Assembly (NCBI RefSeq): GCF_035967765.1
Contig: NZ_JAYWIT010000003.1
DNA from: Conexibacter stalactiti
GTDB taxonomy: Bacteria > Actinomycetota > Thermoleophilia > Solirubrobacterales > Solirubrobacteraceae
DNA: 64,000 nt
Direction: 5' to 3' (one strand)
In this document: positions 8,198 through 17,269 of the stretch, one piece after another
Position numbering within the stretch: position 1 is the first letter of the stretch
How the letters are laid out: each line of letters starts with the position of its first letter
Notes under the pieces: generated by a model
Database searches by the model: none
What the model was told of the DNA's origin: nothing
What the model saw: the letters and a program-made list of their open reading frames with translations, nothing else
Program-made: the position numbers and the translations under genes

Positions 8198-8395
8198 CGG
8201 TCACGTCGGGTGCGTGCCGACCGATCTAAGCGGTCCCGCTGCAGTTGGCGTCGCGCCGCACGCACTTGTCATCCGATAGTCGATCGCGAACGCCTGCGAT
8301 CCCGGCGATGGCGAGACGCCGGAACGTGCGGTGGCTACGGTCGGTGTGCGTCATCGGCGGCGCGTGGCATTGGGTACCGTCAGCCGTGGGGCCGC

Positions 8396-9330
8396 CTAGG
8401 ACAGACGAGGTTCGAGGTCTCCGGCCCTGTGGGTGAGCCGCAGCAGTGCGGCTTCGGCCGGCGGCCCCCATGTCGGCTTTCCGCCCGGGAGTCCCTTGGC
8501 GCCGTTGTCGCCGATGATCAGGCAGGCCAGCGCCTTGATGAGAGCCCAGCCCCTGGCACGGCGGAGGGTCGCCGCGTCGGCCGACCCGTAGACCCGATGG
8601 AAGCGGTCCATCGCTCGGTCGGACAGCAGCAGCCAGCCGCCGGCGAGGTCGCAGGCGGGATCCCCGGCGCACATGTCGCCGAAGTCGATCACGCCGCAGA
8701 TCAAGCCATCGATCGTGAGGACGTTGGCCGGGTGGAGATCTCCGTGCAGCCACACCGGCCTGCCCGTCCACACCGGGGCGGCGAGCGCGTCCTTCCAGGC
8801 TGCCTGGACCGCGTCAGGATCGGCGATCAAGCCGCGATCAGCGGCTTGGTCCAGAAGGGTCGCGAAGCCGGCCGCATTGTCGGCGAGGGGGCCGCCTCGC
8901 CGGTGCCGGCCGGCGGGCGCGTCGGCGGGTGCCGGCCGGTGCAGGGCGCCGAGGAAGGACGCCAGCGCGTCGGCCGCCTCGTCGTCGCGCGTCACGGGGC
9001 GCGGTCGGCGGGCTCTCCTGGGACCCACGTCGTCACGATCCAGGGATGGGGGAACGTCTTGGAGGGCTGGCCCAAGCGCTGCGGCACCGGCGTCCGCAGA
9101 GGGAGACCCGACGCCACTTGGGGGACCAGCGAGAACTCCTTGAGCAAGAGCTCGCTCGCGTCGTCGGTCGCCCACGGCAGGCGCACCGCGAGCTCCTCCC
9201 CGAGCCGCCACAGTTGGTTGTCCCAGCCGACGGCGCCGAACGTCACCGGCAGCTTGGCCAGGTCCGCGTGCTGTTCGCGAAGCAGCGCCATCACCAGATC
9301 CGCGGTGATGTCATCGCTGATGTGCGTCAT
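8396..9330 (-). pseudogene. aminoglycoside phosphotransferase-family kinase, split by a one-base frame change
   Basis: Two adjacent frames add up to one APH-type kinase. The first (9330 to 8992) carries the N-lobe (MTHISDDITADLVMALL, AVGWDNQLWRLG, then IVTTWVPGEPADRAP) and stops at TGA. The second continues from 8995 in another frame with VTRDDEAADALASFLGALH and the intact catalytic motifs HGDLHPANVL and VIDFGDMCAGDPACDLA. The stop and a GTG overlap as GTGA, so either a base was lost (pseudogene or sequencing error) or the halves are translated by coupling. Substrate unknown; antibiotics or small metabolites are typical for the family. Confidence 0.75.
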
Positions 9331-9568
9331 CGGGCCACGCTAGCCGAACGAGCGTCGATGCACTGCCAGATGCGTGTCACGACGTCGCCGACAGGTGCAT
9401 CCGCGACTCGGGTGCCGGAGGCGCCGGGTGGATCGCTGTTGCGATGGTCGGATTGGTTGCGGCTGCTTGGGACAGGTCGGTCGCGGCAGGCGAGCGGTCG
9501 CACCCGGGAAACCTGATGAGCACCGACATGAACGAGCCGGAGAGAGCGATGACGACGGCGGAGAGCCG

Positions 9569-10822
9569 ATGAGGCGCGCGGCCGCGCGCGTGACACTGGC
9601 CGTCGCGGCGGCGATCCTGCTCGCGGGCTCCTTCGCGAGCGCCCGCCCTGCCGCGGCCGACGCCTGGCGCGAGCCGGATCGCGTCGACCGCGTGCTCGCG
9701 CGCTGGTGGCCGGACGGGGCGAGCGGGACGGTGCTTGTCGCGCCCGGTGACGGCCCCGCCCGCTGCCGCGGCTTCGGCCTCGCCGACCGTGCCGCGCGGA
9801 TCCCGGCGGGCTGCGACACGGTCTACGACCTGATGTCGATGACGAAGCAGTTCACGGCGGCGGCGGTCGTGAAGCTGGCGAGCGACGGGCGGCTGCGGCT
9901 CGACGACCCGATGTCCCGTTACCTCGGGCCGGTCCCGGCCGGCAAGCGGGCGATCACGGTGCGTCACCTGCTCGCGCACGAGGCCGGCCTGCCGGAGGCG
10001 CTCGGCGACGACTACGCGCCGCTCACGCGCGAGCGTCTGGTCAGAGCGGCACTGCGCGCGCCGCTGGTCGCCAGACCAGGCAGCGGCTTCCGCTACTCGA
10101 ACGTCGGCTACAGCCTGCTGGCGGCGATCGTCGAGCGGGTCTCGGGGGCGAGCTACGAGCGCCACCTCGCGCGCGAGCTGTTCGCCCCGGCGGGGATGCA
10201 CAGCACCGGGTACGTACTGCCGCGCTGGCGCAGCACGCGGGTCGCGGTCGAGTACGACGCGCGCGGCCGCTCGCACGGCCGGCCCTACGACCACCCGTGG
10301 ATGAGCGACGGGCCGTCGTGGAACCTGCGCGGCAACGGCGGCCTGCTGTCGACGCCGCGCGACGTCCTGCGCTGGCACCGCGCGCTGCGCGGCGAGCGGA
10401 TCCTCGACCGCGCTGCCAAACGTGAGCTGTTCGCCCCGCGCAATCCGCTCGGCATCCCCGGCTACGATGCCTTCCGGGAGGCGTACGGCTGGACCGTCGG
10501 CCCTTTCGACGGCGGCCGTCTCGCGACCCACAGCGGCGGCAACGGCTGGTCCTACGGCGTGATCGCCCGCACGCTCGACGACGGCGGCCTCGTCTTCTGG
10601 GTCAGCAACGCCGCCGCCTGGCGCGGCCGCTGGAACCTCGCCGCCGACGCCCGCGCGATGACGCTCGCGCTCGCGACGCCGAACCGCGCCCGCGGCGGGC
10701 ACCGGGCCCGCCGGCGTCCTGCGTGCGCTGATCCTCGACGGGCCGCTGCTCGCCGACCCGCGTCCGTGGAAGACAGTCACCGTACGTCGCGTCATCTGCG
10801 CGCCGCGGTCACGCCCCGATGA
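9569..10822 (+). CDS. secreted serine hydrolase (beta-lactamase class C / penicillin-binding-like)
   Basis: A protein of about 417 residues with a signal peptide (ILLAGSFASARPAAADA). The class C-like triad is visible: SMTK (SxxK nucleophile block), YSN, and the HSGGN element that replaces KTG. Blocks such as HLLAHEAGLPEAL and NGGLLSTPRDVLRWHRAL are typical of the esterase/beta-lactamase-like family. It probably hydrolyses a peptide or ester outside the cell; antibiotic hydrolysis is not implied. The last 50 or so codons are arginine- and alanine-rich and look out of frame, whereas the +1 frame reads GPAGVLRALILDGPLL. The C-terminus may therefore be frameshifted. Confidence 0.8.
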   Translation: MRRAAARVTLAVAAAILLAGSFASARPAAADAWREPDRVDRVLARWWPDGASGTVLVAPGDGPARCRGFGLADRAARIPAGCDTVYDLMSMTKQFTAAAVVKLASDGRLRLDDPMSRYLGPVPAGKRAITVRHLLAHEAGLPEALGDDYAPLTRERLVRAALRAPLVARPGSGFRYSNVGYSLLAAIVERVSGASYERHLARELFAPAGMHSTGYVLPRWRSTRVAVEYDARGRSHGRPYDHPWMSDGPSWNLRGNGGLLSTPRDVLRWHRALRGERILDRAAKRELFAPRNPLGIPGYDAFREAYGWTVGPFDGGRLATHSGGNGWSYGVIARTLDDGGLVFWVSNAAAWRGRWNLAADARAMTLALATPNRARGGHRARRRPACADPRRAAARRPASVEDSHRTSRHLRAAVTPR

Positions 10823-11618
10823 AGCGCGGTCGCCGCTTCTCCTTGAACGCGGCGACGCCCTCGGCATAGTCGGCGGTCGTGGCATGGCGCTGCTGGACCT
10901 GTGCCTCGCGGGCCAGCAGCGGCTCCAGCTCGGCGCCGAGCGAGGCGTTGACGATCTCCTTCATCGACGCGAGCGCCGTCGTCGGCAGCGCGGCGAGCCG
11001 TGCGGCGAGCGTCTCGCCGGCCGCCGCCAGATCGTCGTCGGCGACGACGTCGTTGACGATCCCCCACGTGTGCGCCGTCCGCGCCGGCAGCTTCTCGCCG
11101 AGCATCGCCAGCTGCGCCGCGCGCGCCGGTCCGACGCGCGCGACGAGGTGGGGGAGGACGCCGCCGTCCGGCATCACGGCGATGTGGACGAAGGCGAGCA
11201 GGAAGGTCGCCGACTCGGCCGCGACGACGAGGTCGCAGGCGAGCGCCAGCGAGACGCCGAGGCCGGCGGCGGCTCCGTGCACTGCGGCGATCGCCGGCTT
11301 CGGCATCCGCCGCAGCTCCAGCACGATCGGGTTGTAGATCTGCTCCAGGCGCGTGTGCAGGTCGGGTGAGCCGTCGGGCTCCAGCTCGCGCGGGACCTTC
11401 ACGTCGGCGCCGGCGCAGAAGGCACGGCCGGCGCCTGTGATCAGCACCGCGCGGACCTGCTCGTCGGCGCTCGCGGCGCGCAGCGCGGCGAGCAGCTCGC
11501 GGCCCATCTCGGGCGTCCACGCGTTCAGCGCCTCGGGCCGATGCAGCTCGATCTGCTCGACGCCGCCGACGCGGCGGATGCGGATGTGAGTCGGCTGTAC
11601 GGTATGCACGGACAGCAT
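10809..11618 (-). CDS. enoyl-CoA hydratase/isomerase family protein
   Basis: A 269-residue crotonase. Visible: the oxyanion-hole region GAGRAFCAGADVK, the second oxyanion strand AAVHGAAAGLGVSLALACD, a MPDGG loop, and the usual tail EGVAAFKEKRRPRF. It acts on an enoyl-CoA ester in the cytoplasm. I chose the ATG at 11618 (MLSVHTVQ) because the alternative at 11657 would cover the operator and overlap the divergent gene. It diverges from the HMG-CoA-synthase-like gene across a 37-base operator-bearing gap. Confidence 0.9.
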   Translation of the reverse strand: MLSVHTVQPTHIRIRRVGGVEQIELHRPEALNAWTPEMGRELLAALRAASADEQVRAVLITGAGRAFCAGADVKVPRELEPDGSPDLHTRLEQIYNPIVLELRRMPKPAIAAVHGAAAGLGVSLALACDLVVAAESATFLLAFVHIAVMPDGGVLPHLVARVGPARAAQLAMLGEKLPARTAHTWGIVNDVVADDDLAAAGETLAARLAALPTTALASMKEIVNASLGAELEPLLAREAQVQQRHATTADYAEGVAAFKEKRRPRFIGA

Positions 11619-11626
11619 GATACGGC

Positions 11627-11638
11627 GTGTCTGGACAC
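11627..11638. promoter_or_regulatory. operator GTGTCTGGACAC in a divergent promoter
   Basis: A near-perfect 12-base palindrome in the short gap between two divergent catabolic genes. On the reverse strand the block GATCGTACAT, two bases, then TGTCCAGACA matches the 2.2-kb site (GATCGTACAT, two bases, TGTCCGGACA). GGACAG also occurs at 11610-11615. Probably the same repressor acts here. Confidence 0.65.
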
Positions 11639-11655
11639 TATGTACGATCGCCGAC

Positions 11656-13020
11656 ATGGCTCACGCACTGCTGTCTTACGCCGCCTACGTGCCCCGGCAT
11701 CGCCTCGGGCGCGCGCAGCTCGCCGCGGCACTCGGGAGCGGCGGCGGCAAGGGCTCCCGCGCGGTGGCGTCCTACGACGAGGACAGCACCACGATGGGCG
11801 TCGAGGCGGCGCGCGCAGCGCTGACCGACGGGATCAAGCCGCCCGCGATCCACTTCGCCACGACCGCGCCCGCCTACTTCGACAAGACCAACGCGACGGC
11901 GATCCACGCGGCGCTCGACCTCGGCCACGAGGGCTTCGCCGTCGACCTCGCCGGCTCGGTGCGCGGCGCCGTCGGCGCGCTTCGCGGCGCCGCCGCGAGC
12001 GGCGGCCTCGCCGTCCTCAGCGACCTGCGCACGGGCCGCCCCGGCTCCGCCGACGAGCGCGACGGCGGCGACGCCGCCGCGGCGTTCCACTTCGGCGAAG
12101 GTGAGCCGATCGTCGCGGTCCTCGCCGAGACCTCGACGACGGCGGAGTTCCTCGACCGCTGGCGCACGCCCGGCGACTTCGCGAGCGGGCAGTGGGAGGA
12201 GCGCTTCGGCGCCGAGGCGTACGCGCCGCTGATCGACGACGCCGTCACGCGCGCGCTCGCCGCCGCCGGCGTCGAGCAGCCTGACCACGTGATCGTCTCC
12301 TCGCCGCACGCCCGCGCCGTCGCGGCGGCGACGAAGCGGTACGCCGGCCGCGTCCCGGAGGAGGCGCCGGCAATCGGGTACGCCGGCACGGCCGATCCCG
12401 GCCTCCGCCTCGCGGCGGTGCTCGATCGCGTGCGACCGGGGGAGACGATCCTGCTCGTCGTCGCGGCCGACGGCTGCGACGCGACCGTGCTCGAAGCGCG
12501 CCCGGCGATCGAGCGCGCCCGTGCGCCGAAGCCGGTCTCGCAGCTGGTCGCGGGCGGTCGCGACCTGCTCTACGCCACCTACCTGACATGGCGCGGCCTG
12601 CTCGACCGCGAGCCGCCGCGGCGCCCCGAGCCGGGCCGTCCCGCCGGGCCGCCGTCGCTGCGCTCCGAGAGCTGGAAGTTCGCCTTCGTCGGGTCGCGCT
12701 GCGAGGCCTGCGGCCAGGTCCACGTCCCGCCGCGGCGCGTCTGCGTCAACTGCCGGGCGGTCGACCGGATGGAGCGGGCGGCGCTCTCGCGCCAGCCCGG
12801 CACGGTCGCCACGTTCACCGTCGACCGGTTGGCGTTCTCGCCCTCGCCACCGGTGATCGACGCGGTCGTCGACTTCGACGGCGGCGGGCGCTACACGCTC
12901 GAGGTCGCCGACGCCTCCCCCGACGAGGTCGAGATCGGCACGCCGGTCGAGCTGGCCTTCCGCCGGCTCTACACGACAGGCGGCGTCCACAACTACTTCT
13001 GGAAGGCAACGGTGGCCTGA
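11656..13020 (+). CDS. HMG-CoA synthase-like protein fused to a DUF35 zinc-ribbon/OB-fold domain
   Basis: A 454-residue fusion. Residues 1-310 follow the HMG-CoA synthase/KAS III fold (LLSYAAYVPRHRL, FATTAPAYFDKTNAT, VIVSSPHA). Residues 335-454 form a DUF35 unit with a zinc ribbon (CEACGQVHVPPRRVCVNC) and an OB fold. The nucleophile position aligns with VDLAGSVRGAVGAL, and no cysteine occurs in the first 270 or so residues, so the synthase half is probably not a standard condensing enzyme. Separate HMGCS, thiolase and DUF35 proteins form a complex in archaea, and BbsA/BbsB pair DUF35 with a thiolase in toluene degradation. The next gene is a thiolase, so this likely serves as its partner. Confidence 0.85.
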   Translation: MAHALLSYAAYVPRHRLGRAQLAAALGSGGGKGSRAVASYDEDSTTMGVEAARAALTDGIKPPAIHFATTAPAYFDKTNATAIHAALDLGHEGFAVDLAGSVRGAVGALRGAAASGGLAVLSDLRTGRPGSADERDGGDAAAAFHFGEGEPIVAVLAETSTTAEFLDRWRTPGDFASGQWEERFGAEAYAPLIDDAVTRALAAAGVEQPDHVIVSSPHARAVAAATKRYAGRVPEEAPAIGYAGTADPGLRLAAVLDRVRPGETILLVVAADGCDATVLEARPAIERARAPKPVSQLVAGGRDLLYATYLTWRGLLDREPPRRPEPGRPAGPPSLRSESWKFAFVGSRCEACGQVHVPPRRVCVNCRAVDRMERAALSRQPGTVATFTVDRLAFSPSPPVIDAVVDFDGGGRYTLEVADASPDEVEIGTPVELAFRRLYTTGGVHNYFWKATVA

Positions 13021-14216
13021 TGGCGAGCAACGGCATCAAGGATCGCGTCGCGATCGTCGGGATGGGCTGCACGACCTTCGGCGAGCACTGGAACAGAGGC
13101 GCCGACGACCTGCTCGTCGACGCCGTCGAGCAGTGCTTCGCCGCGACCCCCGCGCTGCCGAAGGAGGAGGTCGACGCCTACTGGCTGGGGACGATGAACT
13201 CCGGCCAGTCGGGCACGGTCCTGTCGAAGCCGCTCGGCATCGACTACAAGCCGGTGACGCGCGTGGAGAACATGTGCGCGACCGGCTCGGAGGCGTTCCG
13301 CAACGCCTGCTACGCCGTCGCCGCCGGCGCCTACGACCGCGTGATGGCGGTCGGCGTCGAGAAGCTGAAGGACACCGGCTACTCCGGCCTCGTGCGCTCG
13401 AACGTCGCCGGCGACGGCACCGCGCCGGAGGAGACGCTGACCGCGCCCGCCGCCTTCTCGCTGCTCGACCCCGCCTACTGCCGCAAGTACGGCGTCGACC
13501 CGCGGGCGATGCGCGACGCGATGACGCACGTCGCGTGGAAGAACCACGTCAACGGGGCCAAGAACGAGCGCGCGCAGTTCCGCAAGGAGGTGCCGAAGGA
13601 GAAGATCGACGCCGGCGCCGGGCGCGTCGCGGGCCGCCTCGGCGTGATGGACTGCTCGGGCGTCTCCGACGGCGCCGCGTGCGCGCTGATCGTGCGCGCC
13701 GAGGACGCGTACAGATACACCGACAGACCGATCTTCGTGAAGGCGCTGTCGGTGATCGCCGGGCCGGCGAGCGGCCCGATCGACCCGGGCTACGACTACA
13801 CGACCTTCCACGAGGCCGTCGCCTCGGCGAAGGACGCCTACGCGCAGGCCGGCATCACCGATCCGCGTCGCGAGATCTCGCTCGCGGAGGTCCACGACTG
13901 CTTCACGCCGACCGAGCTGGTGCTGATGGAGGACATGGGCTTCTCCGAGCGCGGCCAGGCGTGGAGAGACGAGCTGGAAGGCGCGTTCGACCTCGGCGGG
14001 CGCCTGCCGGTCAACCCCGACGGCGGGCTGAAGTCGTTCGGGCACCCGGTCGGCGCGAGCGGGCTGCGGATGCTGTTCGAGTGCTGGCTGCAGTTCCGCG
14101 GCGAGGCCGGCGAGCGCCAGCTCGACGACCCGCGGCTCGGCCTCACGCACAACCTCGGCGGCCGGCCCGGCACCTGCGTCTCGTTCATCTCGATCGTCGG
14201 CGCGCGGCAGGGATGA
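13020..14216 (+). CDS. thiolase family protein (SCP2/acetyl-CoA acetyltransferase type)
   Basis: A 398-residue thiolase of the SCP-x/archaeal-like group. Visible: the N-terminal strand VAIVGMGCTTFGEHW, the nucleophile loop ENMCATGSEAFRNACY, VHDCFTPTEL (His) and GHPVGASGLRM (second catalytic His), with GRPGTCVSF at the end. It would cleave a 3-ketoacyl-CoA or condense acyl-CoAs. The start overlaps the upstream stop as TGATG, so it is translationally coupled to the DUF35 fusion, as expected for a thiolase/DUF35 complex. Confidence 0.9.
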   Translation: MASNGIKDRVAIVGMGCTTFGEHWNRGADDLLVDAVEQCFAATPALPKEEVDAYWLGTMNSGQSGTVLSKPLGIDYKPVTRVENMCATGSEAFRNACYAVAAGAYDRVMAVGVEKLKDTGYSGLVRSNVAGDGTAPEETLTAPAAFSLLDPAYCRKYGVDPRAMRDAMTHVAWKNHVNGAKNERAQFRKEVPKEKIDAGAGRVAGRLGVMDCSGVSDGAACALIVRAEDAYRYTDRPIFVKALSVIAGPASGPIDPGYDYTTFHEAVASAKDAYAQAGITDPRREISLAEVHDCFTPTELVLMEDMGFSERGQAWRDELEGAFDLGGRLPVNPDGGLKSFGHPVGASGLRMLFECWLQFRGEAGERQLDDPRLGLTHNLGGRPGTCVSFISIVGARQG

Positions 14217-14983
14217 GCACGCCGCCGCTGCTGACCGAGCGCCGCGGGCCGGTGCTCGTGCTGACGCTCAACCGGCCCGAGGTCCGCAACGCGATCGACA
14301 TGCCGCTGGCCGAGGCGATCGCCGCCGCGCTCGACGAGCTCGACGGCGACGACGCGCTCAGCGTCGGCGTCCTCACCGGCGCCGGCAGAGGGTTCTGCGC
14401 CGGCATGGATCTGAAGCGGTTCGCCGAGACCGGCGAGCGGCCGTGGGTCGGCGACCGCGGCTTCGCCGGGATCGTGCGCCGCGCCTCCGACAAGCCGCTG
14501 ATCGCCGCGCTGGAGGGCTTCGCCGTCGCCGGCGGCCTGGAGATCGCGCTCGCCTGCGACCTGATCGTCGCCGCGCGCGGGACGAAGCTCGGCATCCCCG
14601 AGGCCAAGCGCGGCCTCGTCGCCGCAGGCGGCGGCCTGCGCCGGCTGCCGCGGCTGCTGCCCTCCGCGCTCGCGATGGAGCTGGCGCTGACGGGGAACCT
14701 GATCACCGCGGAGCGCGCTCACGAGGTCGGCGCGATCAACCGCCTCGCCGAGCCGGGCGAGGCGCTTGCGCGCGCGCTGGAGCTGGCCGCGGAGATCGGC
14801 GCCAACGCGCCGCTGGCGCTCGTCGGCGCGAAGCAGATCCTGCAGCGGCAGTGGTCGTGGGACGAGGCCGAGTTCTGGGAGCGCCAAGCCGAGATCGTCG
14901 AGCCGATCGCGAGCTCGGAGGACGCCCGTGAGGGTGCCCGCGCCTTCACCGAGAAGCGCCCGCCGGTCTGGCGGGGGCGCTGA
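14213..14983 (+). CDS. enoyl-CoA hydratase/isomerase family protein
   Basis: A 256-residue crotonase with LTLNRPEVRNAID, GAGRGFCAGMDLKRF and EGFAVAGGLEIALACDLIVAA (the two oxyanion strands), then IPEAKRGLVAAGGGLRRLP and the tail EGARAFTEKRPPVWRGR. The family role is hydration or isomerisation of an enoyl-CoA. It overlaps the thiolase stop (ATGA), placing it in the same operon. Confidence 0.9.
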   Translation: MSTPPLLTERRGPVLVLTLNRPEVRNAIDMPLAEAIAAALDELDGDDALSVGVLTGAGRGFCAGMDLKRFAETGERPWVGDRGFAGIVRRASDKPLIAALEGFAVAGGLEIALACDLIVAARGTKLGIPEAKRGLVAAGGGLRRLPRLLPSALAMELALTGNLITAERAHEVGAINRLAEPGEALARALELAAEIGANAPLALVGAKQILQRQWSWDEAEFWERQAEIVEPIASSEDAREGARAFTEKRPPVWRGR

Positions 14984-15003
14984 CGCAAAGAGACGGGAGA
15001 GCA

Positions 15004-16299
15004 ATGTCTGAGCACACGAACGTACTGGTGATCGGCGCGGGCATGGGCGGCGTCTGCGCCGCCGCGCGCCTCGCCGCGGCCGGGCAGAGACCGCTGCTGG
15101 TCGAGCGCGCCGAGCGTGTCGGCGGCCGCGCCTCCTCGTTTCAGAAGGACGGCTACACGATCAACACCGGCGCCGTCGCGATCGAGTACGGCGGCGCGAT
15201 GGAGGAGACCTTCGAGCAGGTCGGCGCCGACTTCGCGCTGCGCTTCCCCGAGCCGGCCAACGTCTTCCGCATCGGCGGCAAGACCGTCAACCCGGCCAAG
15301 GGCGGCTGGGCCTTCCTGCTCGACCGCATCACGAAGAAGGGCGCGAAGGTACTCACGCAGCTCGGCAGCGCCAAGCGCGGCGACTATCCCGAGGAGCAGC
15401 TGACGCTCGAGCAGTGGATCGGCAGAGCGACCTCCAACGAGACGATCCACCGCCTCTTCCGCAACCTCGCCGCCGCGATCTTCGCCGTCAACGCCGACGA
15501 GATCCCGGCGAAGGCGTTCCTGACGTACTTCATGGAGAAGGGCGCCTTCCGCAAGTTCGGCTTCCATCCCGACGGCACGATCGGCGTCACGCAGGCGCTC
15601 GCCGACGTCGTCACCCGCGAGGGCGGCCAGATCTGGCTCGACAGCGAGGTCGTGCGGCTGCACAGCGCCGACGGCCGTGTCACCGGCGCGACGATCCGGC
15701 GCGGGGGCGAGGAGGTCGAGGTGACCTGCGGCAGCGTCATCTCCAACGCCGGGCCCGAGGCGACGATCGCGCTCGCCGGCGAGCAGGCGCTCGGCGCCGA
15801 CTACGTCGCCTCGATCCGCAGGCTCTCCAAGCCGACGGCCAACTTCATCATCCACGTCGCCAGCGACGAGCCGCTGCTCGACACGCCCGGCCTGATCGTC
15901 TTCTCGAACACCGAGCGCGTCTGCAACGCCGGCAACATGACCGCGACCTGCCCGGAGCTGGCGCCGGAGGGCAAGCACCTGACGGTCGTCTACGCGGTCC
16001 CGCGCCCGGCCGTCGGCGAGTTCGACGGGGAGCGCGAGCTGCAGCTGTCGCTCGACGAGCTGCACGCCGAGCTGCCGGGGATGGCCGCGGCCGAGGTGAT
16101 CGACGCGCGCATCATGCGCGGCGACTGGCCGGCGCAGCGCGCGCTCTCAGGCTACGAGATGCCGCGCGAGACGCCGCTCGACAACCTCTGGAACGTCGGC
16201 GACGGCGTGCGCGACTACGGCAGCGGCGGAACCCAGTCGTGCGCGGAGACCGCGCGCGACGTCGTCGCGGAGCTGCTCGGTGAGCCTGTCGCGTCCTGA
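15004..16299 (+). CDS. FAD-dependent oxidoreductase (phytoene desaturase-like)
   Basis: A 431-residue flavoprotein. The FAD dinucleotide-binding motif is at residues 7-26 (VLVIGAGMGGVCAAARLAAA), with an acidic residue at the end of the second strand (LLVERAERVGGRASSF). The C-terminal FAD motif is LDNLWNVGDGVRDYGSGGTQ. Overall layout matches the amine oxidase/phytoene desaturase group, which oxidises C-C or C-N bonds. Within this operon it may desaturate a ring or acyl intermediate (inference). It starts 20 bases after the crotonase stop. Confidence 0.85.
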   Translation: MSEHTNVLVIGAGMGGVCAAARLAAAGQRPLLVERAERVGGRASSFQKDGYTINTGAVAIEYGGAMEETFEQVGADFALRFPEPANVFRIGGKTVNPAKGGWAFLLDRITKKGAKVLTQLGSAKRGDYPEEQLTLEQWIGRATSNETIHRLFRNLAAAIFAVNADEIPAKAFLTYFMEKGAFRKFGFHPDGTIGVTQALADVVTREGGQIWLDSEVVRLHSADGRVTGATIRRGGEEVEVTCGSVISNAGPEATIALAGEQALGADYVASIRRLSKPTANFIIHVASDEPLLDTPGLIVFSNTERVCNAGNMTATCPELAPEGKHLTVVYAVPRPAVGEFDGERELQLSLDELHAELPGMAAAEVIDARIMRGDWPAQRALSGYEMPRETPLDNLWNVGDGVRDYGSGGTQSCAETARDVVAELLGEPVAS

Positions 16300-17269
16300 G
16301 GCCGGGGTGCGGCCCGGCGGCCCGTACTTCGACGAGCTGGCGCTCGGCGACGTCTTCGACGGCGCGCCCGCCGTCACGCTGACCGCCGGCGACGCCGCGC
16401 TCCACCGCGCGATCGTCGGCGACCGGCTGCGGCTCGCGCTCGACGAGCGGCTCGCCGAGCGGGTGACGGGCGCGCCGGGCCTGCTGGCGCATCCGGCGCT
16501 CGTCTGGGACGTCGCGATCGGCCAGTCGACCGTCGTCACGCGGCGCGTGATCGCCAACCTCTTCTACCGCGGCTTCATCCTCCGCCGCGCGCCGCGGATC
16601 GGCGACACGCTGCGCACGACGACGACCGTCGAGGCGCTGCGCGAGACCTCGCGGCGGCCGGACCGCGCGCCGAGCGGGCTCGCCGTCCTGCGGATCGTGA
16701 CGGTCGACCAGGAGGAGCGGCCGGTGCTCGACTTCCACCGCTGCGCGATGCTGCCGCTGCGGCCGGGGGCCGCGCCGACCGGGCTCGACGCGCCGCTGGA
16801 GCCGATCGGCGAGCAGCTCGACGCCGCGCTGCTGGCGGCGAGCTGGGAGGGCTGGGACCTCGGCCTGCTGACGCCGACCGCGGTCGCGGCCGGCGACGCG
16901 TGGACGGTCGAGGGCGCCGACGTCGTCTCCTGCGCGCCCGAGCTGGCGCGGCTGACGCTCAACATCGCCACCGCCCACCACGACCGCACCGCCAACGTCT
17001 CCGGCAGGCGGCTCGTCTACGGCGGTCACACGATCGCGGTCGCGGCGGCGCAGCTCACACGGCTGCTGCCCGACCTCGTGACGGTCGCGGGCTGGCACGG
17101 CTGCGACCACCTCGCGCCGGTCTTCGAAGGCGATCTGCTGCGGACCGCGGTCGCGGTCGAGCAGCGCGACGGCGCGCTGGTCCATCTGCGCTGCGCCGTC
17201 GAGGCCGAGCGCGCCGACGGCGAACGCGTCGACGTGCTCGACTGGCGGCCCGTGGCGGTGGTCGCATGA
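16280..17269 (+). CDS. MaoC-like double-hotdog dehydratase (2-methylfumaryl-CoA hydratase-like)
   Basis: A 329-residue protein of two hotdog-like halves. The first has PYFDELALGDVFDGAPAVTL, then GDAALHRAIVGDRLRLALDE and RVIANLFYRG. The second has LNIATAHHDR and RLVYGGHTIAVAAAQL. From memory this resembles the mesaconyl-CoA (2-methylfumaryl-CoA) hydratases of the Chloroflexus 3-hydroxypropionate bi-cycle. It overlaps the oxidoreductase by 20 bases (GTG start) and the next gene by 4. The neighbour is an Mct-like CoA transferase, which supports action on a C5 unsaturated dicarboxylyl-CoA or an analogue. Exact substrate uncertain. Confidence 0.75.
   Translation: MSLSRPEAGVRPGGPYFDELALGDVFDGAPAVTLTAGDAALHRAIVGDRLRLALDERLAERVTGAPGLLAHPALVWDVAIGQSTVVTRRVIANLFYRGFILRRAPRIGDTLRTTTTVEALRETSRRPDRAPSGLAVLRIVTVDQEERPVLDFHRCAMLPLRPGAAPTGLDAPLEPIGEQLDAALLAASWEGWDLGLLTPTAVAAGDAWTVEGADVVSCAPELARLTLNIATAHHDRTANVSGRRLVYGGHTIAVAAAQLTRLLPDLVTVAGWHGCDHLAPVFEGDLLRTAVAVEQRDGALVHLRCAVEAERADGERVDVLDWRPVAVVA

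Noticed and set aside
8226..8395. short minus-strand coding tail after the phosphotransferase (ends DDKCVRRDANCSGTA)
   Set aside because: It has no good start or ribosome site and no recognisable domain; left as intergenic.
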